The notes under the pieces: generated by a model
What the model saw: only the letters and a program-made list of their open reading frames with translations
Database searches by the model: none
Told to the model about the DNA's origin: nothing
Part shown: piece after piece, positions 7,842 through 15,502 of the stretch
Layout of the letters: every line of letters starts with the position of its first letter
How positions within the stretch are numbered: position 1 is the first letter of the stretch
Origin: SFLA01 sp964485815
GTDB taxonomy: Bacteria > Bacillota > Clostridia > Oscillospirales > CAG-382
DNA length: 21,000 nt
Assembly: GCA_964485815.1 (NCBI GenBank)
Contig: CAZAJX010000032.1
Coordinates: forward strand, 1 to 21,000
Reading direction: 5' to 3'
Position numbers and translations under genes: made by a program

Positions 7842-7880
7842 CGGGGTCCCCGCAAAACGAAGTTTTGTGGGGTATCTTTT
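7841..7880 (+). repeat. Structured GGGGTCCCCG terminator-like repeat, copy 1
   Basis: TCGGGGTCCCCG, then a short stem (CAAAAC with GTTTTG), then TGGGGT and a T-rich tail. It shares its frame with copy 2 at 11623-11665, but the inner stem sequence is wholly different, so the fold rather than the bases is kept. In the plus-strand RNA the G next to CCCC can pair with the U before GGGG, which favours function on this strand. It directly follows a complete terminator, so it is redundant for termination here. The leading GGGG and the trailing GGGG can both pair with the central CCCC. Confidence 0.65.
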
Positions 7881-8032
7881 TATTCATCCTTCGGAAGCTT
7901 TTTTAAAAACCGCAACGTCATTGGGAGAGATACGAGTGATGTAAAGAAATATGCCAGAGGCTGTGATACTTGTATGCCGAGAACGCCGAAAAAGCGGGGC
8001 AAGACAAGGCACAAGGGTATAAAGATCAATCG
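7880..8032 (-). pseudogene. Remnant of a MATE-family efflux transporter (C-terminal end only)
   Basis: Reading the minus strand gives an open frame with no start codon that ends in TAA at 7880. It encodes about 50 residues, including LVLPRFFGVLGIQVSQPLA and, later, LPMTLRFLKKLP. This is the characteristic last helix pair and basic tail of MATE (NorM/DinF-like) multidrug or flavin exporters: 'RQxLIFIPLxLVLPxFFGxxGI', then 'QPxAD' and a basic tail. The expected other roughly 400 residues are absent. The homology begins at about 8030, right where the Ig-like lipoprotein gene stops (8026). The piece is a fossil left by a deletion or replacement. No ribosome site or start is visible, so it is not expressed as a transporter. 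Confidence 0.75.
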
Positions 8033-9318
8033 GTGTATCCGGGATGAATGGTTACGATCTCACCGCCCAAAGAAGAGTCAACGCCCTCGTAAGACACGGT
8101 GAAATACTTGCTCTCGGGTGCGGCTGTGGTGCCTCGGCGGGATTCGTTCATGGGAACTCTGTATAAAACGCCGTCGATAACACGGTAAAGATAGGTTTCG
8201 TGCCAGATAATGCCTTCTACCTTGGTATCGGTAGGAATGGCGGTGCCGCCCTCGTTGCCGGATTGGTCAATAGCGTTTACACGCTTGAACTCGGCGTCCA
8301 TTCCCGTGCCGTGGCCGGGAGAGGTGAACACGGGGCTTAAAAAGTCCGCAGGGTCCTTCCAGCCGTATTTTTCACGAATTTCCACGGATTCGGGCAGGGT
8401 GGATTTTTCCAGAACCTCTATCTGAAGTTGCATCTTGTTTTCTTCGGGAATATAAACGACTATACGGAGCTTATCTCCGGGGAGATAATAATATTCCGTA
8501 TATTTCCAATGGTAATTTGCAAAGCAGTTGTTGCCGTTGGCGGAAACGGAATATTTTCCGTCGTGAGCATCGTAACCGCCTAAATCCTGATCCTCGCTCG
8601 TTATGTATCGCCAGAAGGGGCGGAAGGCTACGCTTCCTTTGCTTATCTCGTTGGTCCTCGTATTTATAACGCCAAGGGACATGGAAAGTCCCACGTCGGA
8701 TTCAGAGAGTGCGTTTCCACCCAGATAAACCGAGGGATTATCAAGGTTTTTCACTCCGGGATCAAAATCCAATGTGCTGTCAAATTCGCTTTTATAACGT
8801 CTTATTTCAACCTCGGGCAAGGTAACCACGACCTCTATTCCCACCCATTTATCCTTGGAGGAAACTACCTTGTAATACCACGCGCCGCCGAACACCTCTG
8901 GGTCTGCGGGGTTAAGCTTTTCCCCTTGTATCGTTCCGTCCCATACGGGAGGGGCTTTAAGGATTCCGCCGTTTTCTACTGTTATCTGTTTTGTTTTGGA
9001 ATCTGCAGTGTTGCCTGCGTTATCTGTAAGTGTAAAAATCACGGTGTATTCTCCGGAAATATCCGGATCAAAGCCTCCCTTGTCGATTTGTATTTTATCG
9101 GTTATATCGCCGTCAACGTCATCATATCCGCTAACGCCTGCCAAAAAATCATATTTTTCACCTGCTTTTATCGTTACGGTTATATGCGCCGAATCTATTT
9201 TTATCTCGGGCTTTACGGTATCGGTAAAAGCAGTGCTTTCTTCGCTGCTGTTTTCACAAGAAAAAGCGCAAAAACAGGTAGTAATGACAAGTATTAACGC
9301 AATTATCTTTTTTGACAT
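8026..9318 (-). CDS. Lipoprotein with DUF5011-type Ig-like domain
   Basis: A 430-residue predicted surface lipoprotein with a signal peptide and a lipobox ending at Cys21 (CAFSC). Residues about 35-117 match a bacterial Ig-like repeat of the DUF5011 type: 'GYDDVDGDITDKI', 'GEYTVIFTLTDNAGN' and a 'KQITV' end. Residues 120-430 look like a beta-rich domain with many aromatic residues (FRPFWRYI, WKYTEYYYLPGDKLRIVVYIP), possibly a carbohydrate- or ligand-binding jelly roll. I do not recognise the family. AAAGGAG precedes the ATG. The stop codon lies at the edge of the MATE remnant, so the last few residues may derive from that junction. I see no clear minus-strand terminator below it. Confidence 0.8.
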   Translation of the reverse strand: MSKKIIALILVITTCFCAFSCENSSEESTAFTDTVKPEIKIDSAHITVTIKAGEKYDFLAGVSGYDDVDGDITDKIQIDKGGFDPDISGEYTVIFTLTDNAGNTADSKTKQITVENGGILKAPPVWDGTIQGEKLNPADPEVFGGAWYYKVVSSKDKWVGIEVVVTLPEVEIRRYKSEFDSTLDFDPGVKNLDNPSVYLGGNALSESDVGLSMSLGVINTRTNEISKGSVAFRPFWRYITSEDQDLGGYDAHDGKYSVSANGNNCFANYHWKYTEYYYLPGDKLRIVVYIPEENKMQLQIEVLEKSTLPESVEIREKYGWKDPADFLSPVFTSPGHGTGMDAEFKRVNAIDQSGNEGGTAIPTDTKVEGIIWHETYLYRVIDGVLYRVPMNESRRGTTAAPESKYFTVSYEGVDSSLGGEIVTIHPGYTD

Positions 9319-9345
9319 ACAGGATAATCTCCTTTCATCCGCATA

Positions 9346-9374
9346 ATTATAACACTTTTTTACGGGTATGGCAA
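9346..9374 (-). promoter_or_regulatory. Promoter of the Ig-like lipoprotein gene
   Basis: On the minus strand, TTGCCA (9369-9374), 17 bases, TATAAT (9346-9351), starting directly after the upp terminator. Confidence 0.78.
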
Positions 9375-9413
9375 CAAAAAACTCCCGTTTCTTTGCGAAA
9401 ACGGGAGTTTTTT
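9375..9413 (-). terminator. Terminator of the uraA-upp operon
   Basis: A 12-bp perfect stem, AAACTCCCGTTT (9379-9390) with AAACGGGAGTTT (9399-9410), flanked by A's and T's on both sides. It lies 10 bases past the upp stop. Confidence 0.88.
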
Positions 9414-9423
9414 CAGTGAAATA

Positions 9424-10065
9424 TTACTTTGTGCCGAAGAGTCTGTCGCCTGCATCGCCCAAGCCGGGGAGGATGTAGCCGTGTTCGTTAAGGCATCTGT
9501 CAAGGGTGGAAACGTAAATATCCACATCGGGATGAGTTTCCGCAACCTTGGAAACGCCCTCGGGCGCGCCGATTATAGCCATAAACTTTATGTGCTTGCA
9601 TCCGTGCCTTTTAAGCAGGTTGATAGCATCGCAAGCGCTGCCGCCTGTTGCCAGCATAGGGTCAACGAGAAGCACAAGCTTGTCTTCTATATCCTTGGGA
9701 AGCTTGCAGTAGTATTCGCAAGGCTCAAGGGTTTCCTCGTTGCGGTACATACCGATATGCCCCACACGGGCGGAGGGGAACAGAACGTGAATACCGTTTA
9801 CCATACCAAGACCTGCGCGGAGAATGGGAACGATAACAATGGAATTATCCGTTACCATACGCTGTGTGCAGGTTTCAAGAGGAGTTTTCACCTCTACCTC
9901 GTTGGTGGGAACGCCGTCCTTAAGGCTTTCGTATGTCATAAGGGTGGTGATCTCCTCAACCAGTTCGCGGAATTCCTTCATACTGGTTCTTTCATCACGG
10001 AGGATGGCGATTTTATGTCTTATGAGGGGATGGTCAAAAATGACCACGTTATCGTATTTTTTCAT
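9424..10065 (-). CDS. upp: Uracil phosphoribosyltransferase
   Basis: A 213-residue enzyme, close to the family's usual 208-210. It converts uracil and PRPP to UMP and pyrophosphate in the cytoplasm (pyrimidine salvage). The PRPP loop VLLVDPMLATGGSA (131-144), the VPILRAGLGM segment (79-88) and the C-terminal uracil-binding GYILPGLGDAGDRLFGT (196-212) are intact. Its ATG shares one base with the uraA stop (TAATG), so translation of the two is coupled: the permease brings uracil in and this enzyme traps it as UMP. Confidence 0.98.
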   Translation of the reverse strand: MKKYDNVVIFDHPLIRHKIAILRDERTSMKEFRELVEEITTLMTYESLKDGVPTNEVEVKTPLETCTQRMVTDNSIVIVPILRAGLGMVNGIHVLFPSARVGHIGMYRNEETLEPCEYYCKLPKDIEDKLVLLVDPMLATGGSACDAINLLKRHGCKHIKFMAIIGAPEGVSKVAETHPDVDIYVSTLDRCLNEHGYILPGLGDAGDRLFGTK

Positions 10066-11441
10066 TATTTATTCTTCCTGCCCTTGTTAAGAATGATATT
10101 TACGATTATACCGAGTATAAGCGCGCAAGCAGTGGAGGAAATGGCCACCTTGCCGATTGCCATTGCCATACCGCCGATACCCGTAATAAGTATTGCGGAA
10201 ACGGTAAAGAGATTTGCATTGTTCTCAAGGTCTACCTTCTGGATCATCTTAAGACCGGAAACAGCGATAAAGCCGTAAAGAGTGATGCAGACGCCGCCCA
10301 TTACACAGCCGGGGATGGAATCTAAAAATGCTACGAAGGGAGAGAGGAACGCAATGAGAACCGATATAATTGCAGTAGTGGTGATGGTAGCCACGGATGC
10401 ATTGCGGGTAATGGCTACACAGCCAACGGATTCGCCGTAAGTGGTGTTGGGGCATCCGCCGAAGAATGCGCCTGCGATGGAACCTACACCGTCACCGAGA
10501 AGGGTGCGGTGCAGACCGGGATCCTCAAGAAGCTCTTTATCGATTATAGAGGAAAGGTTCTTGTGGTCTGCAATATGCTCTGCAAATACTACGAAAGCAA
10601 CGGGAATATACGCAACTGCGATAGTTGCAAGATAGCTCCATTCAAAATCCTTTGCGCCGTTTATAGCGTTGATAAAGGTGAATTCAGGCACAGCAAGGAA
10701 GGTCTTTAAGCCTACACCGTCTGCAACCAGTGCCCGGAAGGGAGCGAAATCTATAACCTTAATGGCATCTATACCTGCGGCATAGCCGATAACCGTAAAG
10801 ATCAGAGCAACTGCATATCCTGCAAGGATACCGATGATAAAGGGGATAAGCTTTGTCATCTTTTTGCCGTAAGTAGAGCAAAGTATTACAACGAAAAACG
10901 TTACGAGAGCACAGATTACCGATACCCAGATATTGGTGCTCATAATAAACTCGCCGTTATCCGTCTGAGGACCGTAAGAAAATACGTCCTTTACAGCCGC
11001 ACCGGAAAGGGACAAGCCGATAAGCGCAACAGTGGGACCGATAACTGCGGCGGGCATAAGCTTGTTGATCCAGTTTACACCGACCAATTTAACGACGATA
11101 GCGATAACAACGTAAACCAGACCGGCAAACGTCGCACCGATAACCAAGCCAAGATATCCCAGATTCATAGAAACTGCGCCTGCGAATGCCGCAAGCATTG
11201 AAGGGATAAACGCAAAAGAGGAACCGAGGAACACGGGACTGCGGAATTTGGTGAACAGCTGATATACCAGCGTACCGATACCTGCACCGAAAAGCGCCGC
11301 AGAAGCAGACATTCCGTTACCCACTATAGCGGGGACAGCGATTGTCGCTGCCATTATAGCAAGAAGCTGCTGAATGGCGAAAACAATGAGTTTGCCGAAT
11401 TGGGGCCGTTCATGTACATCATAAACAAGCTTTTTTTCCAT
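10065..11441 (-). CDS. uraA: Uracil permease (NCS2 family)
   Basis: A 458-residue membrane transporter, a uracil:proton symporter of the nucleobase-ascorbate (NCS2) family with about 14 helices. AEH (287-289) and PNTTYGES (331-338) correspond to the conserved Glu-bearing substrate motifs of E. coli UraA, and the latter also to the NCS2 signature, which favours uracil over xanthine or urate. The open frame extends to 11579, but the extension lacks a ribosome site and covers the promoter. AAAGGAAG precedes the ATG at 11441, so that start is used. It is followed directly by upp. I looked for a PyrR-type attenuator in the short leader and did not find one. Confidence 0.95.
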   Translation of the reverse strand: MEKKLVYDVHERPQFGKLIVFAIQQLLAIMAATIAVPAIVGNGMSASAALFGAGIGTLVYQLFTKFRSPVFLGSSFAFIPSMLAAFAGAVSMNLGYLGLVIGATFAGLVYVVIAIVVKLVGVNWINKLMPAAVIGPTVALIGLSLSGAAVKDVFSYGPQTDNGEFIMSTNIWVSVICALVTFFVVILCSTYGKKMTKLIPFIIGILAGYAVALIFTVIGYAAGIDAIKVIDFAPFRALVADGVGLKTFLAVPEFTFINAINGAKDFEWSYLATIAVAYIPVAFVVFAEHIADHKNLSSIIDKELLEDPGLHRTLLGDGVGSIAGAFFGGCPNTTYGESVGCVAITRNASVATITTTAIISVLIAFLSPFVAFLDSIPGCVMGGVCITLYGFIAVSGLKMIQKVDLENNANLFTVSAILITGIGGMAMAIGKVAISSTACALILGIIVNIILNKGRKNK

Positions 11442-11499
11442 AACTTTTACTTCCTTTGAATTTATTTTACATAGGACTGAAAAGATATTTGCTGAAGCC

Positions 11500-11529
11500 A
11501 TTCTACCACAACATATATGCATTTGTAAA
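11500..11529 (-). promoter_or_regulatory. Promoter of the uraA-upp operon
   Basis: On the minus strand, TTTACA (11524-11529), 18 bases, TAGAAT (11500-11505), with TGG just upstream as an extended -10. The leader is about 50 bases. Confidence 0.65.
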
Positions 11530-11588
11530 CAATTTATTGCAAATTTCTTCAAAATATAGCATTTTACACAAAGATGCAAAAAATGACA

Positions 11589-11617
11589 AGCTCCGTCCGT
11601 GTTAAGCGGGCGGAGCT
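11589..11617 (-). terminator. Hairpin, probable terminator of the 40-residue peptide gene
   Basis: An 11-bp stem, AGCTCCGTCCG (11589-11599) with CGGGCGGAGCT (11607-11617), one wobble pair. Read on the minus strand it is followed by TGTCATTTTTT, so the U run is slightly displaced and termination may be moderate. Confidence 0.6.
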
Positions 11618-11622
11618 GATTG

Positions 11623-11665
11623 TCGGGGTCCCCGAGAAGCCGCAGGGCTTCTTGGGGTGTTTTTT
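11623..11665 (+). repeat. Structured GGGGTCCCCG terminator-like repeat, copy 2
   Basis: TCGGGGTCCCCG, a stem (AGAAGCC with GGCTTCT), TGGGGT and a T6 tail. It has the same architecture and orientation as copy 1 (7841-7880) with different stem bases. No plus-strand gene lies just upstream: the stretch 11442-11622 holds only the uraA promoter and a hairpin. A role as an ordinary terminator is therefore unexplained here. Confidence 0.65.
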
Positions 11666-11677
11666 CGTATATTGGGT

Positions 11678-11800
11678 TTACTTGTTTTTATTCTTGTTTT
11701 TCTTCTTGCCGCTTTGTTCGGACTGAGTATTCACGCTGTTCTGTGCGGAAGCGTTGTTCTGGCTGTTCTGCGCATTTGCATTGGTCTGATTCTTATCCAT
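11678..11800 (-). CDS. 40-residue Asn/Gln-rich basic peptide
   Basis: A short frame, ATG at 11800 to TAA at 11678, begins MDKNQTNANAQNSQNN and ends GKKKNKNKNK. It has no aromatic residues and only one Val, so it should be disordered. AGGGGGTG lies six bases before the ATG, a strong ribosome site that supports real translation. The Asn/Gln/Ala/Ser-rich body with a Lys/Asn tail is loosely like gamma-type small acid-soluble spore proteins or other small clostridial sporulation peptides, but I cannot place it in a family. A hairpin at 11589-11617 may end its transcript. I found no convincing sigma-A promoter just upstream. Confidence 0.6.
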   Translation of the reverse strand: MDKNQTNANAQNSQNNASAQNSVNTQSEQSGKKKNKNKNK

Positions 11801-11873
11801 TCCTTTCACCCCCTAAACGGTTTTACGTATATATTCTTTCCCCGTTAAGGCGGTAAATATGCAAAAAATAAAG

Positions 11874-11902
11874 TTGACACGGAGTAGCAGTTATGCTACA
11901 AT
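11874..11902 (+). promoter_or_regulatory. Promoter of the zinc-ribbon membrane protein gene
   Basis: TTGACA (11874-11879), 17 bases, TACAAT (11897-11902), a near-consensus sigma-A promoter. Confidence 0.85.
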
Positions 11903-11934
11903 ATTAATGCAAACAACAGAAAAGGAGTATGGCT

Positions 11935-12474
11935 GTGATTTGTAAAAGATGTAATAACGTAGTACCCGACGATTCCCACCAATGCCCTGCTTGCGGAAAT
12001 GTCATTAAGGTTATAAAAAGCAAGCCGCTCAGTATGTTTCTTTTTACTATAACCGCCGCAGACGTGTTGGCTGTAATAATGAGTTTTATAAACGCAGCTC
12101 TTCTTATCACCGCGGCACATTACGCAACCGACCTTCACAACGGTATCGTGTACGCTTCCCGTGTGGCGTATTTCTCTAATCCGTTGCTGGCAATTCTCGA
12201 TATACTGTATATACTCATACTTCTGCCTGCTCCGGTGGTTTCTGCCGCTGCAAGATATAAAATTCGAAGAGCAAACGTATCCGGACTGATTATGATGACG
12301 GCTATCCATTTTACGTTATTTGTCTGGAGTATAACATATCCCCTGCTTTCTTATTTTATAACAAATACAGTTTCCCCCGTTTTGAATTTCACTATATGGC
12401 AAATTGCAATTTTCACACTGCTTTCCGCGCCTATGCTTGTATATATGTGGCGTTCAAAGCGCACTATGTTTTAA
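11935..12474 (+). CDS. Zinc-ribbon protein with four membrane helices, function unknown
   Basis: A 179-residue protein that opens with a zinc ribbon, CKRC (3-6) and CPAC (17-20), typical of the zf-ribbon found at the N-terminus of many Firmicute membrane proteins. Four hydrophobic segments follow (about residues 34-58, 78-102, 116-140 and 148-168), with a basic C-terminus (MWRSKRTMF). Function unknown. An ATG at 11929 lies only one base after AAAGGAG (11921-11927), too close, so the GTG at 11935, seven bases away, is the likely start. It is monocistronic, with its own promoter and terminator. Confidence 0.8.
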   Translation: MICKRCNNVVPDDSHQCPACGNVIKVIKSKPLSMFLFTITAADVLAVIMSFINAALLITAAHYATDLHNGIVYASRVAYFSNPLLAILDILYILILLPAPVVSAAARYKIRRANVSGLIMMTAIHFTLFVWSITYPLLSYFITNTVSPVLNFTIWQIAIFTLLSAPMLVYMWRSKRTMF

Positions 12475-12491
12475 CATTATATCAACAACAC

Positions 12492-12532
12492 AAAAACTGC
12501 CGATATTTCGTTTGAAGTATCGGCAGTTTTTT
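12492..12532. terminator. Bidirectional terminator
   Basis: A 14-bp stem, AAAAACTGCCGATA (12492-12505) with TATCGGCAGTTTTT (12518-12531). U runs on both strands serve the zinc-ribbon gene and the convergent lacZ. Confidence 0.88.
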
Positions 12533-12534
12533 GA

Positions 12535-15483
12535 TTACAGTTTATTTATTACAAACTCAAGCGTAAGGGGTTTATCCGAAGGGATAAGATATTCGGAATG
12601 GACGGGAGCGCCCCAGGAATCGTCGCCTCCCACGCCCATTTGCTTTGCGGCAATACGCACCCAAGTGTATGCGGGAACGGGAAGTTCGTGAAGATGAAGT
12701 GCGTCCTCCAGCCGGTATGCGCTGTAAGGAAGCACGCTCATTTCAAAGGGGGAATCCGTTTTACTGAAGGAAAGTCCCTTACCGTCCGAATCGTACACGT
12801 TAAGATACCTTACTCCCGTGCGGTTTCCGCATTCCTGAGGGTTAAGATAGCCCGAAAGGTTATCCATAGCGGTGCTTTCAAACACGCCCAGACGGGCACC
12901 AAAGGCACGGTCGGAATAATTTTCCTCCGGTCCCATACCGTAATAGGTGAAATTACAGTACTCCTTTTTAAGACGCATATCCAGAGCAAACACGGGAAGT
13001 ATGGGCATATTTTCAGCTCCCGGATATTCCGCGCGCACGCCTAATCTGCCGTCAAAAAACGCGGTATATATCACCTTATATTCAAAATACGGAGTGGAGA
13101 ACACAAAGGTGAGCAGGTAGGAATCCTCCCTTTCTTCCACGGCAAATTTCCACGGGAGATGGGAAGCATAACGGCTGCAAAGATTCCACACGGCGGTCTT
13201 TACGGGGGTGGCGGCGCCGTTATCATTATCCGTAGGTGCGCGCCAAAAGCTTATTTTAGGTGCGCGGACCATATATTCCCTGCCGCCGTACGTAAGGGAA
13301 ACGATGCCTCCCTGCCGTTTATCAAACAGCATTGAAAAATCTTTTCCGTGAACGCCGACACAGCAATTATCCTTTACAAGTACGGGCTTTTCGAAAGCGA
13401 CAGAGGGCTTTTCACCAAGGATAGTAACAATCTCTTGGGCAAAAGCGATCTCGTGTCCCTCTTCCGCCCACAGACAATCCTCTTTAAACACGGCGGAAAC
13501 GGTGTATGCGTACTCCCCTGCTTTATCGGGAACGGGAATACCTATATCGAAGGTATCGGTTTCCCCTGCCGTAACGGACAAGCCGTGTACTTCTTCTGCT
13601 ACGATTTTGCCCTCTCTTGCAAGGGTAACCTTAAATTCAAGATTATCGGTAGAAACAAACAGGTTTTGGTTTTTAACGGTAACGGTACCGCTTTGAACAC
13701 TCAATTTAATATTGGAATACAGCGCCTTTGCTTCCTGCGCCTTGGGAGAAGGCTTGCGATCGGCATAAACTATACCGTTGGTGCAAAATCCGTAATCGGT
13801 GGCGCGGTCATCAAAATCGCCGCCGTACGCCAGGTTGCCGTCAAGATACAACGCCTGGTCTATATAGTCCCAGATAAATCCGCCCTGATACGCGGGGTAT
13901 TTTCCCTCAAGGTCGGTATAATGCTTCATTCCGCCGAGAGAATTTCCCATAGCGTGCATATATTCACAGCTTATGTAAGGCTTGCCCGTGTCCTTTTTAA
14001 GATATTCCTCTATTTCAAAGGGCTTTGCATACATACGGCTCTCCATATCCGTGATATGATCGTATTTTCGGTTTACGAACACACCCTCGTAATGCACCAA
14101 GCGGGTGCTGTCCGATTTGTGGAAAAATTCCGACATTGCCTGAATATTATCGCCGCAATGGGATTCGTTACCGCAGGACCAGATAAGGACGGAAGGGTGG
14201 TTTTTGTCCCTCTCATACACAGAGCGGGCTCTGTCCACAACCGCATCTCTCCAATAAGGCTGTGAGCCGGGAACCGCGTATTTGGAACCATCCATATTTC
14301 CCCACGTTCCGTGGGTTTCAAGGTTGGATTCATCGATAAGATATATTCCGTATTCGTCGCACAGCCCGTACCAATAGCTGTTGTTGGGATAGTGACTGGT
14401 GCGGACTGCATTTATATTGTTTTGCTTTAAAAAGCGTATATCCCAAAGCATATCCTCTTTGGTTACGCTTCTTCCCGTATGAGGGTTGAATTCGTGGCGG
14501 TTAACGCCCTTGAAGATTATTCGCTTTCCGTTAAGACACATCAGCCCGTCCTTTAATTCAAAGGTACGGAAACCTACCTTAACGGAAGAGATTTCGGTGT
14601 TTTTTCCGTCTTTGGCGGAAAGGGTTACGGTAAGGGTGTAAAGGTCAGGTTCTTCTGCGCTCCAAGGCAAAACGGAATCTAAAACGGCGTTTTCGGGAGC
14701 GGTGTCGCTTACGTATACCTGATTTGAAAAGGGGTCTGTAAGAGAATATGAAACCCGATATTCCCCATCCGAAATTATATCGGAAAAAACGGAAAAAATT
14801 CCTTTTTTGTTTGTATAATCGTAATCCGCCGTAACCTTAATATCTCTCAAATGAGCATCGGTCACGGAATACAGATATACGTCCCTGAAAATTCCCGAAA
14901 AACGCCAGAAGTCCTGATCCTCCAGCCAGCTTGCGGTACTGAAGCGGTATACCTCTACCGCAAGACGGTTGTTCTTTTCTTTAAGATAAGGCGTAATATC
15001 AAATTCGGCAGGTGTAAAGCTGTCTTCGCTATAACCCACAAAATGTCCGTTAAGCCAAACGTAAAAAGCAGTTTCCACCCCTTGAAAAGATATGTATGTT
15101 CTTTTGTATGCGGTGTCCTTTTCGAAATCAAAGAACCTGACATAAGAGCCCACGGGATTGAATGCCTTTGGTATCTGAGGCGGCACGAGAGCTTCCTTAC
15201 CTTCCCAAGGATATGGGATGTTGGTATACTGAGGAACCCCGTAGCCCTGAAGCTGAATATGACCGGGAACGTTAATATCATCCCAGCCGTCCACGGAAAA
15301 GTCTTCGTTATAAAAATCCGCAGGACGGTTTTGGGGCAATTCCTCATACCAAAACTTCCATTTGCCGTTAAGAGTCTTTACGGAAGACACGCCGTTTACC
15401 GAAAAAACGTGATCGGAATGGGCTTTTTCTCTGTTAACTTCAAAGGTTTGCGGGTCTTCAAGCCAAAAAAGTTCGGGCTTCAT
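12535..15483 (-). CDS. lacZ: Beta-galactosidase, GH2 family
   Basis: A 982-residue LacZ-type enzyme that hydrolyses terminal beta-D-galactosides such as lactose. Domains in order: N-terminal jelly roll (about 40-210), Ig-like domain (215-315), TIM barrel (318-610), second Ig-like domain, and the C-terminal beta-galactosidase small-chain domain (about 710-980). Acid/base Glu440 is in SCGNESHCGDN and nucleophile Glu507 in ISCEYMHAMGNS; both match the E. coli E461 and E537 contexts. There is no signal peptide, so it is cytoplasmic. The frame stays open to 15729, but that extension is the end of the upstream hydrolase gene in another frame. GCAGGAGA lies eight bases before the ATG at 15483. It is 19 bases after the GHL10 gene, in the same operon. 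Confidence 0.96.
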   Translation of the reverse strand: MKPELFWLEDPQTFEVNREKAHSDHVFSVNGVSSVKTLNGKWKFWYEELPQNRPADFYNEDFSVDGWDDINVPGHIQLQGYGVPQYTNIPYPWEGKEALVPPQIPKAFNPVGSYVRFFDFEKDTAYKRTYISFQGVETAFYVWLNGHFVGYSEDSFTPAEFDITPYLKEKNNRLAVEVYRFSTASWLEDQDFWRFSGIFRDVYLYSVTDAHLRDIKVTADYDYTNKKGIFSVFSDIISDGEYRVSYSLTDPFSNQVYVSDTAPENAVLDSVLPWSAEEPDLYTLTVTLSAKDGKNTEISSVKVGFRTFELKDGLMCLNGKRIIFKGVNRHEFNPHTGRSVTKEDMLWDIRFLKQNNINAVRTSHYPNNSYWYGLCDEYGIYLIDESNLETHGTWGNMDGSKYAVPGSQPYWRDAVVDRARSVYERDKNHPSVLIWSCGNESHCGDNIQAMSEFFHKSDSTRLVHYEGVFVNRKYDHITDMESRMYAKPFEIEEYLKKDTGKPYISCEYMHAMGNSLGGMKHYTDLEGKYPAYQGGFIWDYIDQALYLDGNLAYGGDFDDRATDYGFCTNGIVYADRKPSPKAQEAKALYSNIKLSVQSGTVTVKNQNLFVSTDNLEFKVTLAREGKIVAEEVHGLSVTAGETDTFDIGIPVPDKAGEYAYTVSAVFKEDCLWAEEGHEIAFAQEIVTILGEKPSVAFEKPVLVKDNCCVGVHGKDFSMLFDKRQGGIVSLTYGGREYMVRAPKISFWRAPTDNDNGAATPVKTAVWNLCSRYASHLPWKFAVEEREDSYLLTFVFSTPYFEYKVIYTAFFDGRLGVRAEYPGAENMPILPVFALDMRLKKEYCNFTYYGMGPEENYSDRAFGARLGVFESTAMDNLSGYLNPQECGNRTGVRYLNVYDSDGKGLSFSKTDSPFEMSVLPYSAYRLEDALHLHELPVPAYTWVRIAAKQMGVGGDDSWGAPVHSEYLIPSDKPLTLEFVINKL

Positions 15484-15502
15484 AAGCATATCTCCTGCGT
15501 TT

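Noticed and set aside
7868..8089. Plus-strand open frame with a Lys/Arg-rich Cys-x2-Cys stretch (RGCDTCMPRTPKKRGK)
   Set aside because: It has no start codon or ribosome site and lies antisense to the MATE remnant, whose minus-strand reading gives a recognisable protein end.
11442..11500. Possible PyrR attenuator or riboswitch in the uraA leader
   Set aside because: Only AGTCC of the PyrR-binding loop is present, with no terminator/antiterminator pair. The leader is too short.
13348..14265. 305-residue plus-strand open frame inside lacZ
   Set aside because: It is antisense to well-conserved GH2 coding sequence, with no ribosome site or recognisable domain.
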